Below are positions 34,661 through 43,388 of a stretch of DNA of 64,000 nucleotides, piece by piece (the stretch's first letter is position 1; each line of letters begins with the position of its first letter). Origin of the DNA: PGYR01 sp034670025 (GTDB taxonomy: Bacteria; Bacteroidota; Ignavibacteria; Kapaibacteriales; UBA2268). The stretch lies in contig JAXMOE010000002.1 of assembly GCA_034670025.1 (NCBI GenBank), forward strand, positions 62,001-126,000, in the 5' to 3' direction. Under the pieces are notes generated by a model. That model was not told the DNA's origin, ran no database searches, and saw only the letters and a program-made list of their open reading frames with translations. The position numbers were made by a program, and so were the translations under genes.

Positions 34661-36934
34661 ATGCTTAGATTTATTATTCTTACTATTGCTATTGGTGCTC
34701 TTACCTTCGGCTCTGCTTTTTCACAAGAACTTCAAATTTCTGATTGGAAGTCATACACTTCACTTTACGAAGTTAATTCACTCGACAAATATGGCGACCA
34801 AATATATGTTGCTACTCGTGGTGGAGTTTACTTTGCCAACTCCAACAGCTATGAAACTGAAGAATTCACTAATGTAACAGGACTTAGTAGAATTAATGCT
34901 AAGCATATCACTTATGACAACAAATCGGATAAAGTATTTGTTGGGTACAGTGATGGTGCTTTTGATATTTACTCCGATGGGGAATGGACCGGAATCTTTG
35001 ATATTGTCAATGCAAGCTTCGCAAACCCTCAAATTAATGATATGGCTGTAGTTGATGACAAAGTGTATATTGCTGGTGGCTTTGGTTTAGTTGTTTTCAA
35101 TCATAATGAAAATGTTACTATAGAAGATGTCAAACGGTTTGATGAAGTAAACCCCGGTACCGAAGTTTATGATGTTGAGATATATGATAATAGGATTTGG
35201 TTAGCTACGGCTGGTGGAGTTGTGTTTACTGATTTGGATAACAGCTTGGCTAACAGATATGATTGGAATACGCTTTTGCCATTAGAAGAATTTGACTCAA
35301 AAGATATAATCAGTTTGAGGTGGAGTGATAGTAAATTATATGCGACCTCAGGTGACAATATATATATATGGGAAAATGAGAATTTAAAAAATATATTTAG
35401 TTTTGACTCTAAGTTGATAAAAAGATTAGTGAATAACGGGGAACAACTTTATTATGTGATGGACAATGAAATGAAAGAATTTCCTTCTCACCGTGAATCT
35501 TTCAAGATTGAACAATTCGTAAATGATGTAGAGTTTGATGATGAAAGTAGTGAAATATACATAGGGAGCACTTCTGGAATTCAAATACTGTATGAAGGGA
35601 ATCAGGAAACAATTAGACCAAACTCCCCAATAACGAATGGGTTTGCAGATATATTTGTTGACTCAAAAGGTACGGTGTGGGCTGGGACTGGCCGAGTGGG
35701 GTCTAATGAAATTAGAAACAGAGCACTAATGTATATGGAAGACGGAATTTGGAATTATTACAACAGAACAGACCACCCCGTATTCGATGAAAACCGTGTA
35801 ATAAGAATTAATGAACTTAGAAATGGTGATATAGCAGCTAGCACTTTTGGTGGTGGACTATATATATTTCCAGCAGACGACAGGGGTAATATGTCGTCGA
35901 TTAATTATGATAACAGCCCCTTGTCTCCAATTAGCGGAACAGGTACATTTACTATAACTGGTGACACTTATGAAGATGAACAAGGTAACTTGTGGATAGT
36001 TAACTGGGGTAATTCGGGTAATGGGCCATTGTTTGTTGTACGTACTCCCACTGGTAGTTATGAAACTATATACAATTGTACTAGCAGTGGCCGACGAACG
36101 ACTTTCAAAATGGAAGTTGATTTGAACGGCACAAAATGGGTGGGGTCATCTGGTGCTGATGTAAAGCTATATGGGGCAGAGTCTGCAATTGGTCTTACAT
36201 ACTATAATGACCGTGGTACTTTGAGCGACAGAACTGATGATGTATGTGGTTTACTCAATACAAACAATTCTGATTTGCTAAGTAATACTCAAACTGCCTT
36301 AGTCAATGATAAGCAAGGAAACCTATGGGTTGGTTCTGTTAGTGGTGTAAATAGAATTGTCAATCCATCTGCCGTATTAGGTACGTCTAGTCCTATTATA
36401 ATAAATGTTAGGTCTATGTCTAATCAAAATGTCCGTGAGATAGTTGTCGATGCTGTTAACAATAAGTGGATAGCTACTGCCGATGGACTTTTTGTTCTTG
36501 ATTCAGAAGGGGAAGAGGTGATAATGACTATAAATAAAGATAACAGCCCACTACCTACTAATGAGCTTTATTCTTTGGAATACGACGAAAATAGTGGTAA
36601 AATTTACATTGGTACTGATCAGGGGATGTATAGTGTACAAACCAGTGCTGTAAAACCTTTAGAAACATATAGCGTTAAAACTTATCCTCAACCATTTGAT
36701 AATCGCCAAGATGATGTCCTTACAATAGAAGGATTAGCTGAGAACAGCGACATCAGAATAGTGACTATTAACGGTGAGTTAGTCAAAAAGAAAAAAGTAA
36801 ATAGCAGAATAACTACTTGGGACGGAAGAAATGAGTTTGGTCAGAAAGTGTCTCCAGGTGTCTATCTTCTCTATGCCGTTTCTGAAACTAAAGACGATTC
36901 GCAGGTTGTGAAGATAGCTATCGTGAATAAGTAG
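34661..36934 (+). CDS. PorZ-like two-propeller T9SS protein
   Basis: 757 residues. Signal peptide about 1-22 (FGSAFSQ). The mature start ISDWKSYTSLYEVNSLDKYGDQIYVAT and GGVYFANSNSY match the PorZ N-terminal beta-propeller; repeats of the form DKVYIAGGFGLVVF and NRIWLATAGGVVFTD continue through the middle (two-component-regulator-type propeller blades, e.g. GNLWVGSVSGVNRIV). The end (about 660-757) is an Ig-like domain of FlgD/type A sorting kind (TTWDGRNEFG, SPGVYLLYAV). PorZ is part of the attachment complex that fixes T9SS cargo to A-LPS. Convergent with the lamin-tail gene, 6 bases apart. Confidence 0.7.
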   Translation: MLRFIILTIAIGALTFGSAFSQELQISDWKSYTSLYEVNSLDKYGDQIYVATRGGVYFANSNSYETEEFTNVTGLSRINAKHITYDNKSDKVFVGYSDGAFDIYSDGEWTGIFDIVNASFANPQINDMAVVDDKVYIAGGFGLVVFNHNENVTIEDVKRFDEVNPGTEVYDVEIYDNRIWLATAGGVVFTDLDNSLANRYDWNTLLPLEEFDSKDIISLRWSDSKLYATSGDNIYIWENENLKNIFSFDSKLIKRLVNNGEQLYYVMDNEMKEFPSHRESFKIEQFVNDVEFDDESSEIYIGSTSGIQILYEGNQETIRPNSPITNGFADIFVDSKGTVWAGTGRVGSNEIRNRALMYMEDGIWNYYNRTDHPVFDENRVIRINELRNGDIAASTFGGGLYIFPADDRGNMSSINYDNSPLSPISGTGTFTITGDTYEDEQGNLWIVNWGNSGNGPLFVVRTPTGSYETIYNCTSSGRRTTFKMEVDLNGTKWVGSSGADVKLYGAESAIGLTYYNDRGTLSDRTDDVCGLLNTNNSDLLSNTQTALVNDKQGNLWVGSVSGVNRIVNPSAVLGTSSPIIINVRSMSNQNVREIVVDAVNNKWIATADGLFVLDSEGEEVIMTINKDNSPLPTNELYSLEYDENSGKIYIGTDQGMYSVQTSAVKPLETYSVKTYPQPFDNRQDDVLTIEGLAENSDIRIVTINGELVKKKKVNSRITTWDGRNEFGQKVSPGVYLLYAVSETKDDSQVVKIAIVNK

Positions 36935-36940
36935 TTGAGC

Positions 36941-37840
36941 TTAATTTGCCACTACAACCAATTCTTTTAACACTACCGATTTGCCAGTGCGTTGGTCGGT
37001 AGCTGTTATTACCACGGGATAAGGGCCAAGCGGCAGCAAATCACCTCGGTCATCTCGTCCATTCCAAGTTACTATTCCTTTTTCCGAAACAAATTTGGAT
37101 TCTGCTAACTTACGAGCGACAGCACCGTTTTCATAATAAATTATACAATCGATTAGTGAATTACGAAATCCCGATTCAAATTCAATCACTAAGTATGGTT
37201 CCTCTGACGAAGATGGCGAGTAAGGATTAGGCGTAACACTGATGCTGCCACTATTAGCTATTACTCCCGAATAGCTGTTGGCTTCAAGTGGAGTACCTCC
37301 AGTTTTGTTTGTACAGCTGAGCCAATTAGCTTCGTCAGAACTTATTAGAGAGGGCTGTAATTTTTCTAAGCTAACACCTTTCGTTTCCGTTAAGTAATCC
37401 TCGTGCCACTCATCGCTGTATCGTACAGAATCAATTATTGCTTTATCACTATTCATAACCACAATCAAATCGCCACCATTGTTCAAGCTGAAAGACGACT
37501 CAGTAAATAAAACATAAGATCGCTTGACCTCATTTGTACTATAGTAAGCTAAGCTATCGTGAACAATTATCGCATATTCTTTTGGTGAGAGTATAATTGG
37601 TGTTATTATTAGGTTAGTTCTGTTCCTGATTATATCGGACTCATCCGCAAAGTACCATCCTTCTAATGAAATTTCTTTAACTGACGAATTGTATAACTCA
37701 ATATACTCATAGCCAGTTTCACTAACATCGAACATAATTTCATTTATTAGAATATCAGAATATTCCGAAGCATATAAAATTGGTGATAGAACTAATGCAT
37801 AAAGAAAATAGAAGAGTATAAGATTAATATAATTTTTCAT
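36941..37840 (-). CDS. Secreted lamin-tail domain protein with FlgD-like Ig domain
   Basis: 299 residues from the ATG at 37840; a longer frame from 37981 overlaps the upstream gene and lacks a signal. From 37840 the signal peptide reads YINLILFYFLYALVLS. A lamin-tail (LTD) beta-sandwich follows (about 28-150): ILINEIMFDVSETGYEYIEL, LEGWYFADESD and SPKEYAIIVHDS. The C-terminal part (about 195-299) is a FlgD-like Ig fold with IVTWNGRDDRGDLLPLGPYPV, used as a sorting or spacer domain in T9SS bacteria. Two bases separate it from the DUF2279 gene, so they form an operon. Confidence 0.78.
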   Translation of the reverse strand: MKNYINLILFYFLYALVLSPILYASEYSDILINEIMFDVSETGYEYIELYNSSVKEISLEGWYFADESDIIRNRTNLIITPIILSPKEYAIIVHDSLAYYSTNEVKRSYVLFTESSFSLNNGGDLIVVMNSDKAIIDSVRYSDEWHEDYLTETKGVSLEKLQPSLISSDEANWLSCTNKTGGTPLEANSYSGVIANSGSISVTPNPYSPSSSEEPYLVIEFESGFRNSLIDCIIYYENGAVARKLAESKFVSEKGIVTWNGRDDRGDLLPLGPYPVVITATDQRTGKSVVLKELVVVAN

Positions 37841-37842
37841 AG

Positions 37843-38691
37843 CTATCTGACCAAGAATCCTCTGATGTTGTTGCCAATCCGAAGGGCCGGAAGAGGTATT
37901 TTGTATTTTTCTAATATATTGATAATTAACTGAATGTAGTAGCTGTTTTTGACAAAATCGAATTGTTTGAAATAATTCCAATTGACATCTAAACCGAGGT
38001 AGAACTGATGATGACCTGCACCGTCTCTATCTATACCGCTGACACTGTGACCTAATGCTAAGCCAAAAGCTTTGTACCAATCTTTGGTCAAATGGTCTGA
38101 CATAGACCAAACATCGAAACTAAACCAGTGATTAGTAGCGTTATAATCGTTGAACACGGTGTTATATTCTTTGGTTGAGTATGGATAGTAACTGATTTTT
38201 GGATTGATATTATTCAAATATGGATAATAGTATTGCCCAACACTATACGAGGCACCTAAAATATTAGCAACCATATCGCCTCGACTAAACCCAAGATAGG
38301 GACGACCATCTGAGTATCCGTCGTAGATTTCAACTGCAGTTTGATGCAACATCGAGATTCCAAAACCAACCCAAGTGCCAACTTCTCTATCGAGTCCACT
38401 CCATTCTGTGACTTTACTGAATGAATTTGCCAGTGCATAAGAAAAATAGAAGTGTCCAAGTTTATCAGACATTAGTGCATCGTCATATTCCATTCGCCAG
38501 CTTACTAAGTGCCAATCTGCTGGGTCATCCCAATATTCATTGCTTTGAAAATTGTACGATAGTGCAATACCACCAATTGTTCCTACCCCTAATATTGCAG
38601 CTTTAGTTACAGAAAGTGAGTCTCGGGCAGTAAGGTTCGCACTTATCATAAATAAGATAGATATAATTATATATATTAGTTTATTTAAAAT
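37843..38691 (-). CDS. DUF2279 family periplasmic/outer membrane protein, apparent AUU start
   Basis: 268 residues from the ATG at 38649. The DUF2279 (YfiM-like) core is clear: DDALMSDKLGHFYFSYALAN, WVGFGISMLHQTAVEIYDG and GFSRGDMVANILGASYSVGQYY, with several His and Asp residues. From that ATG there is no signal peptide, but the frame stays open upstream and encodes ILNKLIYIIISILF, joining to MISANLTA as a typical signal peptide. No ATG, GTG or TTG occurs before the upstream stop; the first likely start is ATT at 38691. Coordinates here use that codon. Alternatives: an unannotated short form or a sequence error. Confidence 0.72.
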   Translation of the reverse strand: MLNKLIYIIISILFMISANLTARDSLSVTKAAILGVGTIGGIALSYNFQSNEYWDDPADWHLVSWRMEYDDALMSDKLGHFYFSYALANSFSKVTEWSGLDREVGTWVGFGISMLHQTAVEIYDGYSDGRPYLGFSRGDMVANILGASYSVGQYYYPYLNNINPKISYYPYSTKEYNTVFNDYNATNHWFSFDVWSMSDHLTKDWYKAFGLALGHSVSGIDRDGAGHHQFYLGLDVNWNYFKQFDFVKNSYYIQLIINILEKYKIPLPALRIGNNIRGFLVR

Positions 38692-38829
38692 AGTAACCCA
38701 GATTAGTTAGTAAATAGATTAAATATTGAGTAGATCTAAATTTAGTGCATTATTCTACTATTTTACATCCCCAAAACAATATAATATCATCGGGGCAGAG
38801 CTAAGTAAAAGCTTTTCTATTGTTTTATT

Positions 38830-39489
38830 TTAAGGCGTATATTCTACTAATGTTTGTGAGTAAGATATTCCAGTCTGAAATCCAACTACTTTGATTAAAC
38901 CTACATCAGCAGCAAAGTATGCGACCTGATCTACTCGGCTGACAGGAGAACCATCAATAATGTAGCTTAAGTTCAAAGAAATACTTATAACATCATTATA
39001 TGTTTCACCATTGACCTCATAAGATTCTAATTTTTCTTTATATTCCATTGTATATTTTGCATCGTAAGGACTAGAAGATGCTTGAAATTTGACTTTGTGA
39101 GGTGTTTCCCATTTACTCCCAACCTCTGCATTTTCGTCAAACATTAGTAAGTTTATGTCTGTAATTATAACACCCGTACCTTTTGCCAAAAACTGATAAT
39201 ACTTACCGTCTTCATATCTATAATGTGAGATACCAGACTGAGAGCCAGCAGTTGTCTTTTGCTCAATCCAAGTTTGGTTGCCTATTTGAGTTTCACCAAG
39301 GTTTGTAATTATCATGTTTGAAGTATTGCCTTGCTGTTCAGTTTGGTACTCCCATTTTGCACCACTTTGTAAAGGGACGTATCTTCCTGGTTTTGGGTCA
39401 TCTTTGTCTGAAGGTGAAGTTGCGTCATCTTCGCAAGCTGTAAACAACACAACAAAGAAGATTAGCGGTATAATTTTTAGATATTTCAT
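38830..39489 (-). CDS. Lipoprotein of unknown function
   Basis: 219 residues. Lipoprotein signal ends F-T-A-C (Cys19), followed by an acidic Asp/Ser linker (EDDATSPSDKDDPKP) that resembles a surface-export or flexible linker. The mature part begins YVPLQSGAKWEYQTE, a common opening in FCB-group lipoproteins with a beta-rich fold, and ends SYSQTLVEYTP. SD AGGGAG. Function unknown. Stands alone downstream of groEL. Confidence 0.65.
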   Translation of the reverse strand: MKYLKIIPLIFFVVLFTACEDDATSPSDKDDPKPGRYVPLQSGAKWEYQTEQQGNTSNMIITNLGETQIGNQTWIEQKTTAGSQSGISHYRYEDGKYYQFLAKGTGVIITDINLLMFDENAEVGSKWETPHKVKFQASSSPYDAKYTMEYKEKLESYEVNGETYNDVISISLNLSYIIDGSPVSRVDQVAYFAADVGLIKVVGFQTGISYSQTLVEYTP

Positions 39490-39550
39490 AAAACTCCCTG
39501 TAAATTATTGATTAATAGAATTTTAATATAACGAAAATCTTCTAACTCCA

Positions 39551-39590
39551 CAAAAAAACCCACTACCGAAATGATAGTGGGTCTTGTTTT
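39551..39590 (-). terminator. Terminator of the groESL operon
   Basis: ACCCACTA (39558-39565) pairs exactly with TAGTGGGT (39575-39582) around a 9-base loop; the minus strand runs into seven Ts at 39557-39551. It lies 127 bases past the groEL stop. Confidence 0.8.
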
Positions 39591-39611
39591 TTGGGGTTGA
39601 ATTTTGGGCAC

Positions 39612-39694
39612 TTCGACAAGCTCTATGACCAAATTCAGAAATGGGAAAACCACCCCGTCAACGCCAAGGCGTTGCCACCCCTCCACAGGAGGGG
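39612..39694. repeat. Intergenic repeat cluster downstream of groEL
   Basis: Copy 2 of the repeat TTCGACAAGCTCTATGACC (39612-39630; copy 1 at 1812-1830). Then a palindrome AACGCC-AA-GGCGTT (39660-39673) and a 7-bp hairpin CCCCTCC-ACA-GGAGGGG (39678-39694). Between the two hairpins, GTTGCCACCCCT at 39671-39682 recurs at 30627-30638 near the gmk inverted repeat. These are typical parts of dispersed intergenic repeats. Confidence 0.5.
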
Positions 39695-39716
39695 AATTGT
39701 AGTGGTTACGAGGGAA

Positions 39717-41366
39717 TTACATCATTCCGCCCATGCCGCCCATTCCACCCATGCCGCCCATCTCTGGGTGACCGTGGCCGCCAGCGTTTTCTTCTGGCTT
39801 GTCAACTATAGTTGCTTCAGTAGTTAGCAACAAGCCCGATACTGATGCAGCATTTTCTAATGCTACACGGCTAACTTTAGTTGGATCGATAACGCCAGAT
39901 TCGAACAAGTCTTCGTACTTGTCAGTTCTTGCGTTGTAACCGTAAGCGCCTTTGCCGTTTTTAACTTCGTTCACTACTACAGAAGCTTCGCCACCGCAGT
40001 TAGCAACTATCTGACGCAATGGCTCTTCCAATGCACGAAGAACAATGCTTACGCCTGTTTCTTGGTCATGGTTTTCTGCTTTTACGTCTTTCAAATTAGC
40101 CAAAGCACGGATATAAGCAACACCACCACCTGGTACTATTCCTTCTTCCACTGCTGCACGAGTAGCGTGAAGTGCATCTTCCACTCTTGCTTTTTTCTCT
40201 TTCATCTCTACTTCAGTAGCTGCACCAATCTTAATTACTGCAACACCGCCAGAAAGTTTAGCTAATCTTTCTTGTAATTTCTCTCTGTCATAATCAGAAG
40301 TAGTCTTCTCGATTTGAGTTTTGATTTCGTTTATTCTGCGTTTGATATCATCAGACGAACCAGCACCTTCTACGATAGTAGTGCTGTCTTTGTCGATCGA
40401 TATTCTTTTAGCAGTACCCAAAGAAGAAATGTTTGCTCCTTCTAAGTTGTAACCTTTTTCTTCCGAGATAACCGTACCGCCAGTAAGAACTGCGATGTCT
40501 TCCAACATTGCTTTTCTTCTGTCACCAAAGCCAGGAGCTTTGACAGCAGCAATCTTCAGAGTACCACGCAATTTGTTTACTACCAAAGTAGCTAACGCTT
40601 CGCCTTCCAAATCTTCTGCTATAATCAATAGTGAACGACCAGCTTGAGATACTTTCTCTAAGATTGGCAATACGTCTTTGATTGCAGAAATTTTCTTATC
40701 GTAAATCAAGATGTATGGGTCTTCCAAAGAAGTTTCCATAGTGTCCGTGTCAGTTACGAAATAAGGTGATAAATACCCTCTGTCAAACTGCATACCTTCT
40801 ACTGTGTCCAATGAAGTCTCAGTTCCCTTTGCTTCCTCTACAGTGATAACGCCATCTTTACCAACTTTTTCCATTGCTTCCGCAATCAAGTTGCCAATAG
40901 TGTCATCGTTGTTAGCAGATATAGTTCCAACTTGAGCTATCTCTTTTGTGCCTTCTACGTTTCTTGACATAGAAGCCAAACCAGCTTTGATTTCTGTTAC
41001 GGCTAAGTCAATACCACGCTTTAGGTCCATTGGGTTTGCACCAGCAGTAACGTTCTTCAATCCTTCTCTGTATATAGCTTGAGCCAATACAGTCGCCGTA
41101 GTAGTACCATCACCAGCTACGTCCGAAGTTTTAGAAGAAACTTCACGTACCATATTAGCACCTAAGTTTTCTACTGGATCTTCTAATTCAATTTCTTTTG
41201 CTACAGTAACACCGTCTTTAGTAACAGTTGGTGCACCGAATTTTTTATCAATAATTACGTTACGACCTTTTGGGCCCAAAGTAACCTTAACAGCGTTAGC
41301 TAGCTTATCTACACCTGCTTTCAGCTGTTGTCTTGCTTTCATGTCAAAATCTATGATTTTAGCCAT
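39717..41366 (-). CDS. groEL: Chaperonin GroEL
   Basis: 549 residues, full length. 60-kDa chaperonin subunit that folds proteins with GroES in the cytoplasm. Visible: the start AKIIDFDMKARQQLKAGVDKL, the ATP-binding VTLGPKGRNVIIDKKFG and DGTTTATVLAQAI, the apical-domain GYLSPYFVTDTDTM, and a C-terminal tail of repeated G-G-M (GGMGGMGGMGGMM). SD AGGAG. Second gene of groES-groEL, 36 bases after groES, under the CIRCE operator at 41744. Standard single-copy gene as far as this window shows. Confidence 0.99.
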   Translation of the reverse strand: MAKIIDFDMKARQQLKAGVDKLANAVKVTLGPKGRNVIIDKKFGAPTVTKDGVTVAKEIELEDPVENLGANMVREVSSKTSDVAGDGTTTATVLAQAIYREGLKNVTAGANPMDLKRGIDLAVTEIKAGLASMSRNVEGTKEIAQVGTISANNDDTIGNLIAEAMEKVGKDGVITVEEAKGTETSLDTVEGMQFDRGYLSPYFVTDTDTMETSLEDPYILIYDKKISAIKDVLPILEKVSQAGRSLLIIAEDLEGEALATLVVNKLRGTLKIAAVKAPGFGDRRKAMLEDIAVLTGGTVISEEKGYNLEGANISSLGTAKRISIDKDSTTIVEGAGSSDDIKRRINEIKTQIEKTTSDYDREKLQERLAKLSGGVAVIKIGAATEVEMKEKKARVEDALHATRAAVEEGIVPGGGVAYIRALANLKDVKAENHDQETGVSIVLRALEEPLRQIVANCGGEASVVVNEVKNGKGAYGYNARTDKYEDLFESGVIDPTKVSRVALENAASVSGLLLTTEATIVDKPEENAGGHGHPEMGGMGGMGGMGGMM

Positions 41367-41402
41367 TTTTATTAAACTCCTAAACTTTTTTTATTCTAAT
41401 AA

Positions 41403-41690
41403 TTATGAAATAACTGCGTAGATATCGCTCTCACGCATGATAAGTAAGTCCTCACCGTCAACACTGATTTCAGTGCCACCGTACTTCCCGTAAAGAACTT
41501 TGTCTCCTTCTTTCACTGCCAATGGCAATGTTTTTCCTTCTTCGTTTACTTTACCGTTACCAACTGCTACTACCACACCTTCTTGTGGTTTTTCCTTAGC
41601 AGTGTCTGGTATTATGATTCCACCAGCTGTTTTTTCTTCTGGTGCTTGTGGGCGAACTAACACCCTGTCGTGTAATGGAGTTAAAGCCAT
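41403..41690 (-). CDS. groES: Co-chaperonin GroES
   Basis: 95 residues from the ATG at 41690. The longer frame from 41750 overlaps the CIRCE element; the chosen start has GGAGG at good spacing and gives MALTPLHDRVLVRPQAP, the family start. The mobile loop region (EEKTAGGIIIPDTAKEKPQEG, about 17-37) and the C-terminal beta-hairpin with VLYGKYGGTEISVDGEDLLI are as expected. Forms the heptameric lid of GroEL. Confidence 0.98.
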   Translation of the reverse strand: MALTPLHDRVLVRPQAPEEKTAGGIIIPDTAKEKPQEGVVVAVGNGKVNEEGKTLPLAVKEGDKVLYGKYGGTEISVDGEDLLIMRESDIYAVIS

Positions 41691-41743
41691 TTTAACAACC
41701 TCCGATTTACTTATTAAATTTATAAATTTTATTTTTAAAACAA

Positions 41744-41770
41744 TTAGCACTCTTGCAATCAGAGTGCTAA
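41744..41770 (-). promoter_or_regulatory. CIRCE operator (HrcA binding site)
   Basis: TTAGCACTC, nine bases, GAGTGCTAA: an exact match to the CIRCE consensus. It lies 54 bases upstream of the groES ATG and directly downstream of a -7-like element (41771-41778), so HrcA bound here would block transcription until heat or folding stress titrates GroEL. hrcA is not in the window. Confidence 0.97.
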
Positions 41771-41778
41771 CAAAAGTA
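41771..41778 (-). promoter_or_regulatory. -7 element of the groESL promoter
   Basis: TACTTTTG on the minus strand matches TAnnTTTG exactly and abuts the CIRCE element. No clear -33 TTTG lies 19-21 bases upstream. The overlap of expected transcription start with the operator supports it. Confidence 0.55.
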
Positions 41779-41882
41779 CGAATTGTTGTTTGATTTGTTG
41801 TATAGGGATGTGGAATTTTGTAAATTTATGGGATTGAAATAATCATTCCTTTTGAAATTGTAAAAACAGATGAAGTATTTAA

Positions 41883-43275
41883 ATGAAAAATTTGATATTA
41901 ATATTTATTTTTGTTTTAACTTTTGGTAATTGTTACGGGCAATGGATCCAAAAAGGTCAAAGTTATTAAAAGAGAGAAAGGAGCGGAATCATTTGGTAAC
42001 ACTCTAGCAATTAGTGGAGACGGTCTAACAGTGATAGTTGGTTCTTATACAAGTCCTGAAGTCGAAAGATATGCTGGAAAGGTAGAAGTCTTTCGATTCA
42101 TTAAAAATGAATGGATAGAAATTGGTGATATACTAGGTGACAAAGTAGATGATGAGTTTGGATGGGATGTAGATATAAACTACGATGGAAATATTATAGC
42201 AGTGAGTGCAAGAGAAAATCAAAACGGATTTGTCAGACTATTTAAGTATGATAATTATGAATGGACACAAATGGGTGAAGATTTAGTAGCAAAGGAGGAA
42301 AAGGAATATTTTGGTAGACATATTGCTCTAAATAGTGCTGGAAACACAGTTGTAATAAGTGCAATTCATAGTGAAGCAAAGCAAGTTACAGTATATGAAT
42401 ATATAAATAATCATTGGGTAGAAAAAGGCAATGGATTTAACGGGTTCAATGGACATAAGATATCTGTGGATGGTAATGGTGATATAGTTGCATTAAATGA
42501 CGGTGGCACCATAGGTGTTTACAAATTTAATGGTAGTGAGTGGGTATTGATTGGTGAAAAACTATCAAATATGGGGCTATCCTCTATGAGTTTAAGTAAT
42601 GATGGATTTACATTAGCTATAGGAATGAAAAGTGATAAAATTTTTGGAAGAGATGGCGGAAGAACTAAGGTTTACAAATATGATGGCACAGATTGGGTGC
42701 AACTGGGAGACACATTTTATAATCACTCAGGAAACCAAACTACTATAAATGGAGAAGGGAATATAATTGCAACTGGAGGAAGCGCTTACTTTGATGAAGA
42801 AGATAAATCCTTTTTTAATCCAAAAGTATATGGTCTAATTGATGGAAAATGGAAAAGCTTAAACTTAAGTATTGATAGTGAGAAAAAAAATAAATTTATT
42901 GGTCTTAAATTTAGTTTAAGTGATGATGGATTTACATTAGCAATTGGTGGGCACTCTAAAACTTCAAATTTTGGTTATACTGAAGATTTACGAGTATACA
43001 CTCATTCAACTCGTACTTATGTTAAGAATCAAGATAATAAACAAAATATAAAATTATATCCAAACCCAGCGAATGAAAAAGTAAATATTGAAATTAATGA
43101 AAGTGATCAATTAATTGAATGTACAATAATTGACTTAAATGGAAGAACAGTATTCAGTAAAACTAGTAAAGAGCTAGATTTTTTAATTGATTTGAATAAA
43201 TTACCAAGTGGTGTGTATTATGTTACTGTTAAATATTATAATGGTATATCGAGAGAAAAATTAATAATTCAATAA
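41883..43275 (+). pseudogene. Secreted propeller-type T9SS cargo protein, split by a frameshift
   Basis: An ATG at 41883 opens a good signal peptide (MKNLILIFIFVLTF, ending CYG), then QWIQKGQSY and a stop at 41967-41969. The remaining 450 codons run in the next frame from upstream of that stop. Leaving out one T of the pair at 41966-41967 joins them as QSY-KREKGAESFGN. The body has about seven FG-GAP-like beta-propeller repeats (SLSNDGFTLAIGMK, ISVDGNGDIVALN) and a type A T9SS C-terminal domain with KLYPNPANEKVNIEI and LPSGVYYVTV. A TTG at 41923 gives a signal-less form. Could be an assembly error, a true pseudogene or a slippage switch. Confidence 0.7.
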
Positions 43276-43388
43276 TCCCCACCCCAAACAAAAATAATCC
43301 TACCCAAGCAGAAATTAACCACTGAACAAACATTCAAGCAATTATATCGTCTTAAGGAAAGAAATCAAGTATAAAACCGAAAAAGAAT

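Noticed and set aside
37841..37981. Longer start of the lamin-tail gene
   Set aside because: It runs backward over the end of the DUF2279 gene and buries the signal peptide; the ATG at 37840 is preferred.
39591..39827. 78-residue plus-strand frame with many His/Ala across the groEL end
   Set aside because: It is the antisense of the GGM-rich groEL tail and intergenic repeats.
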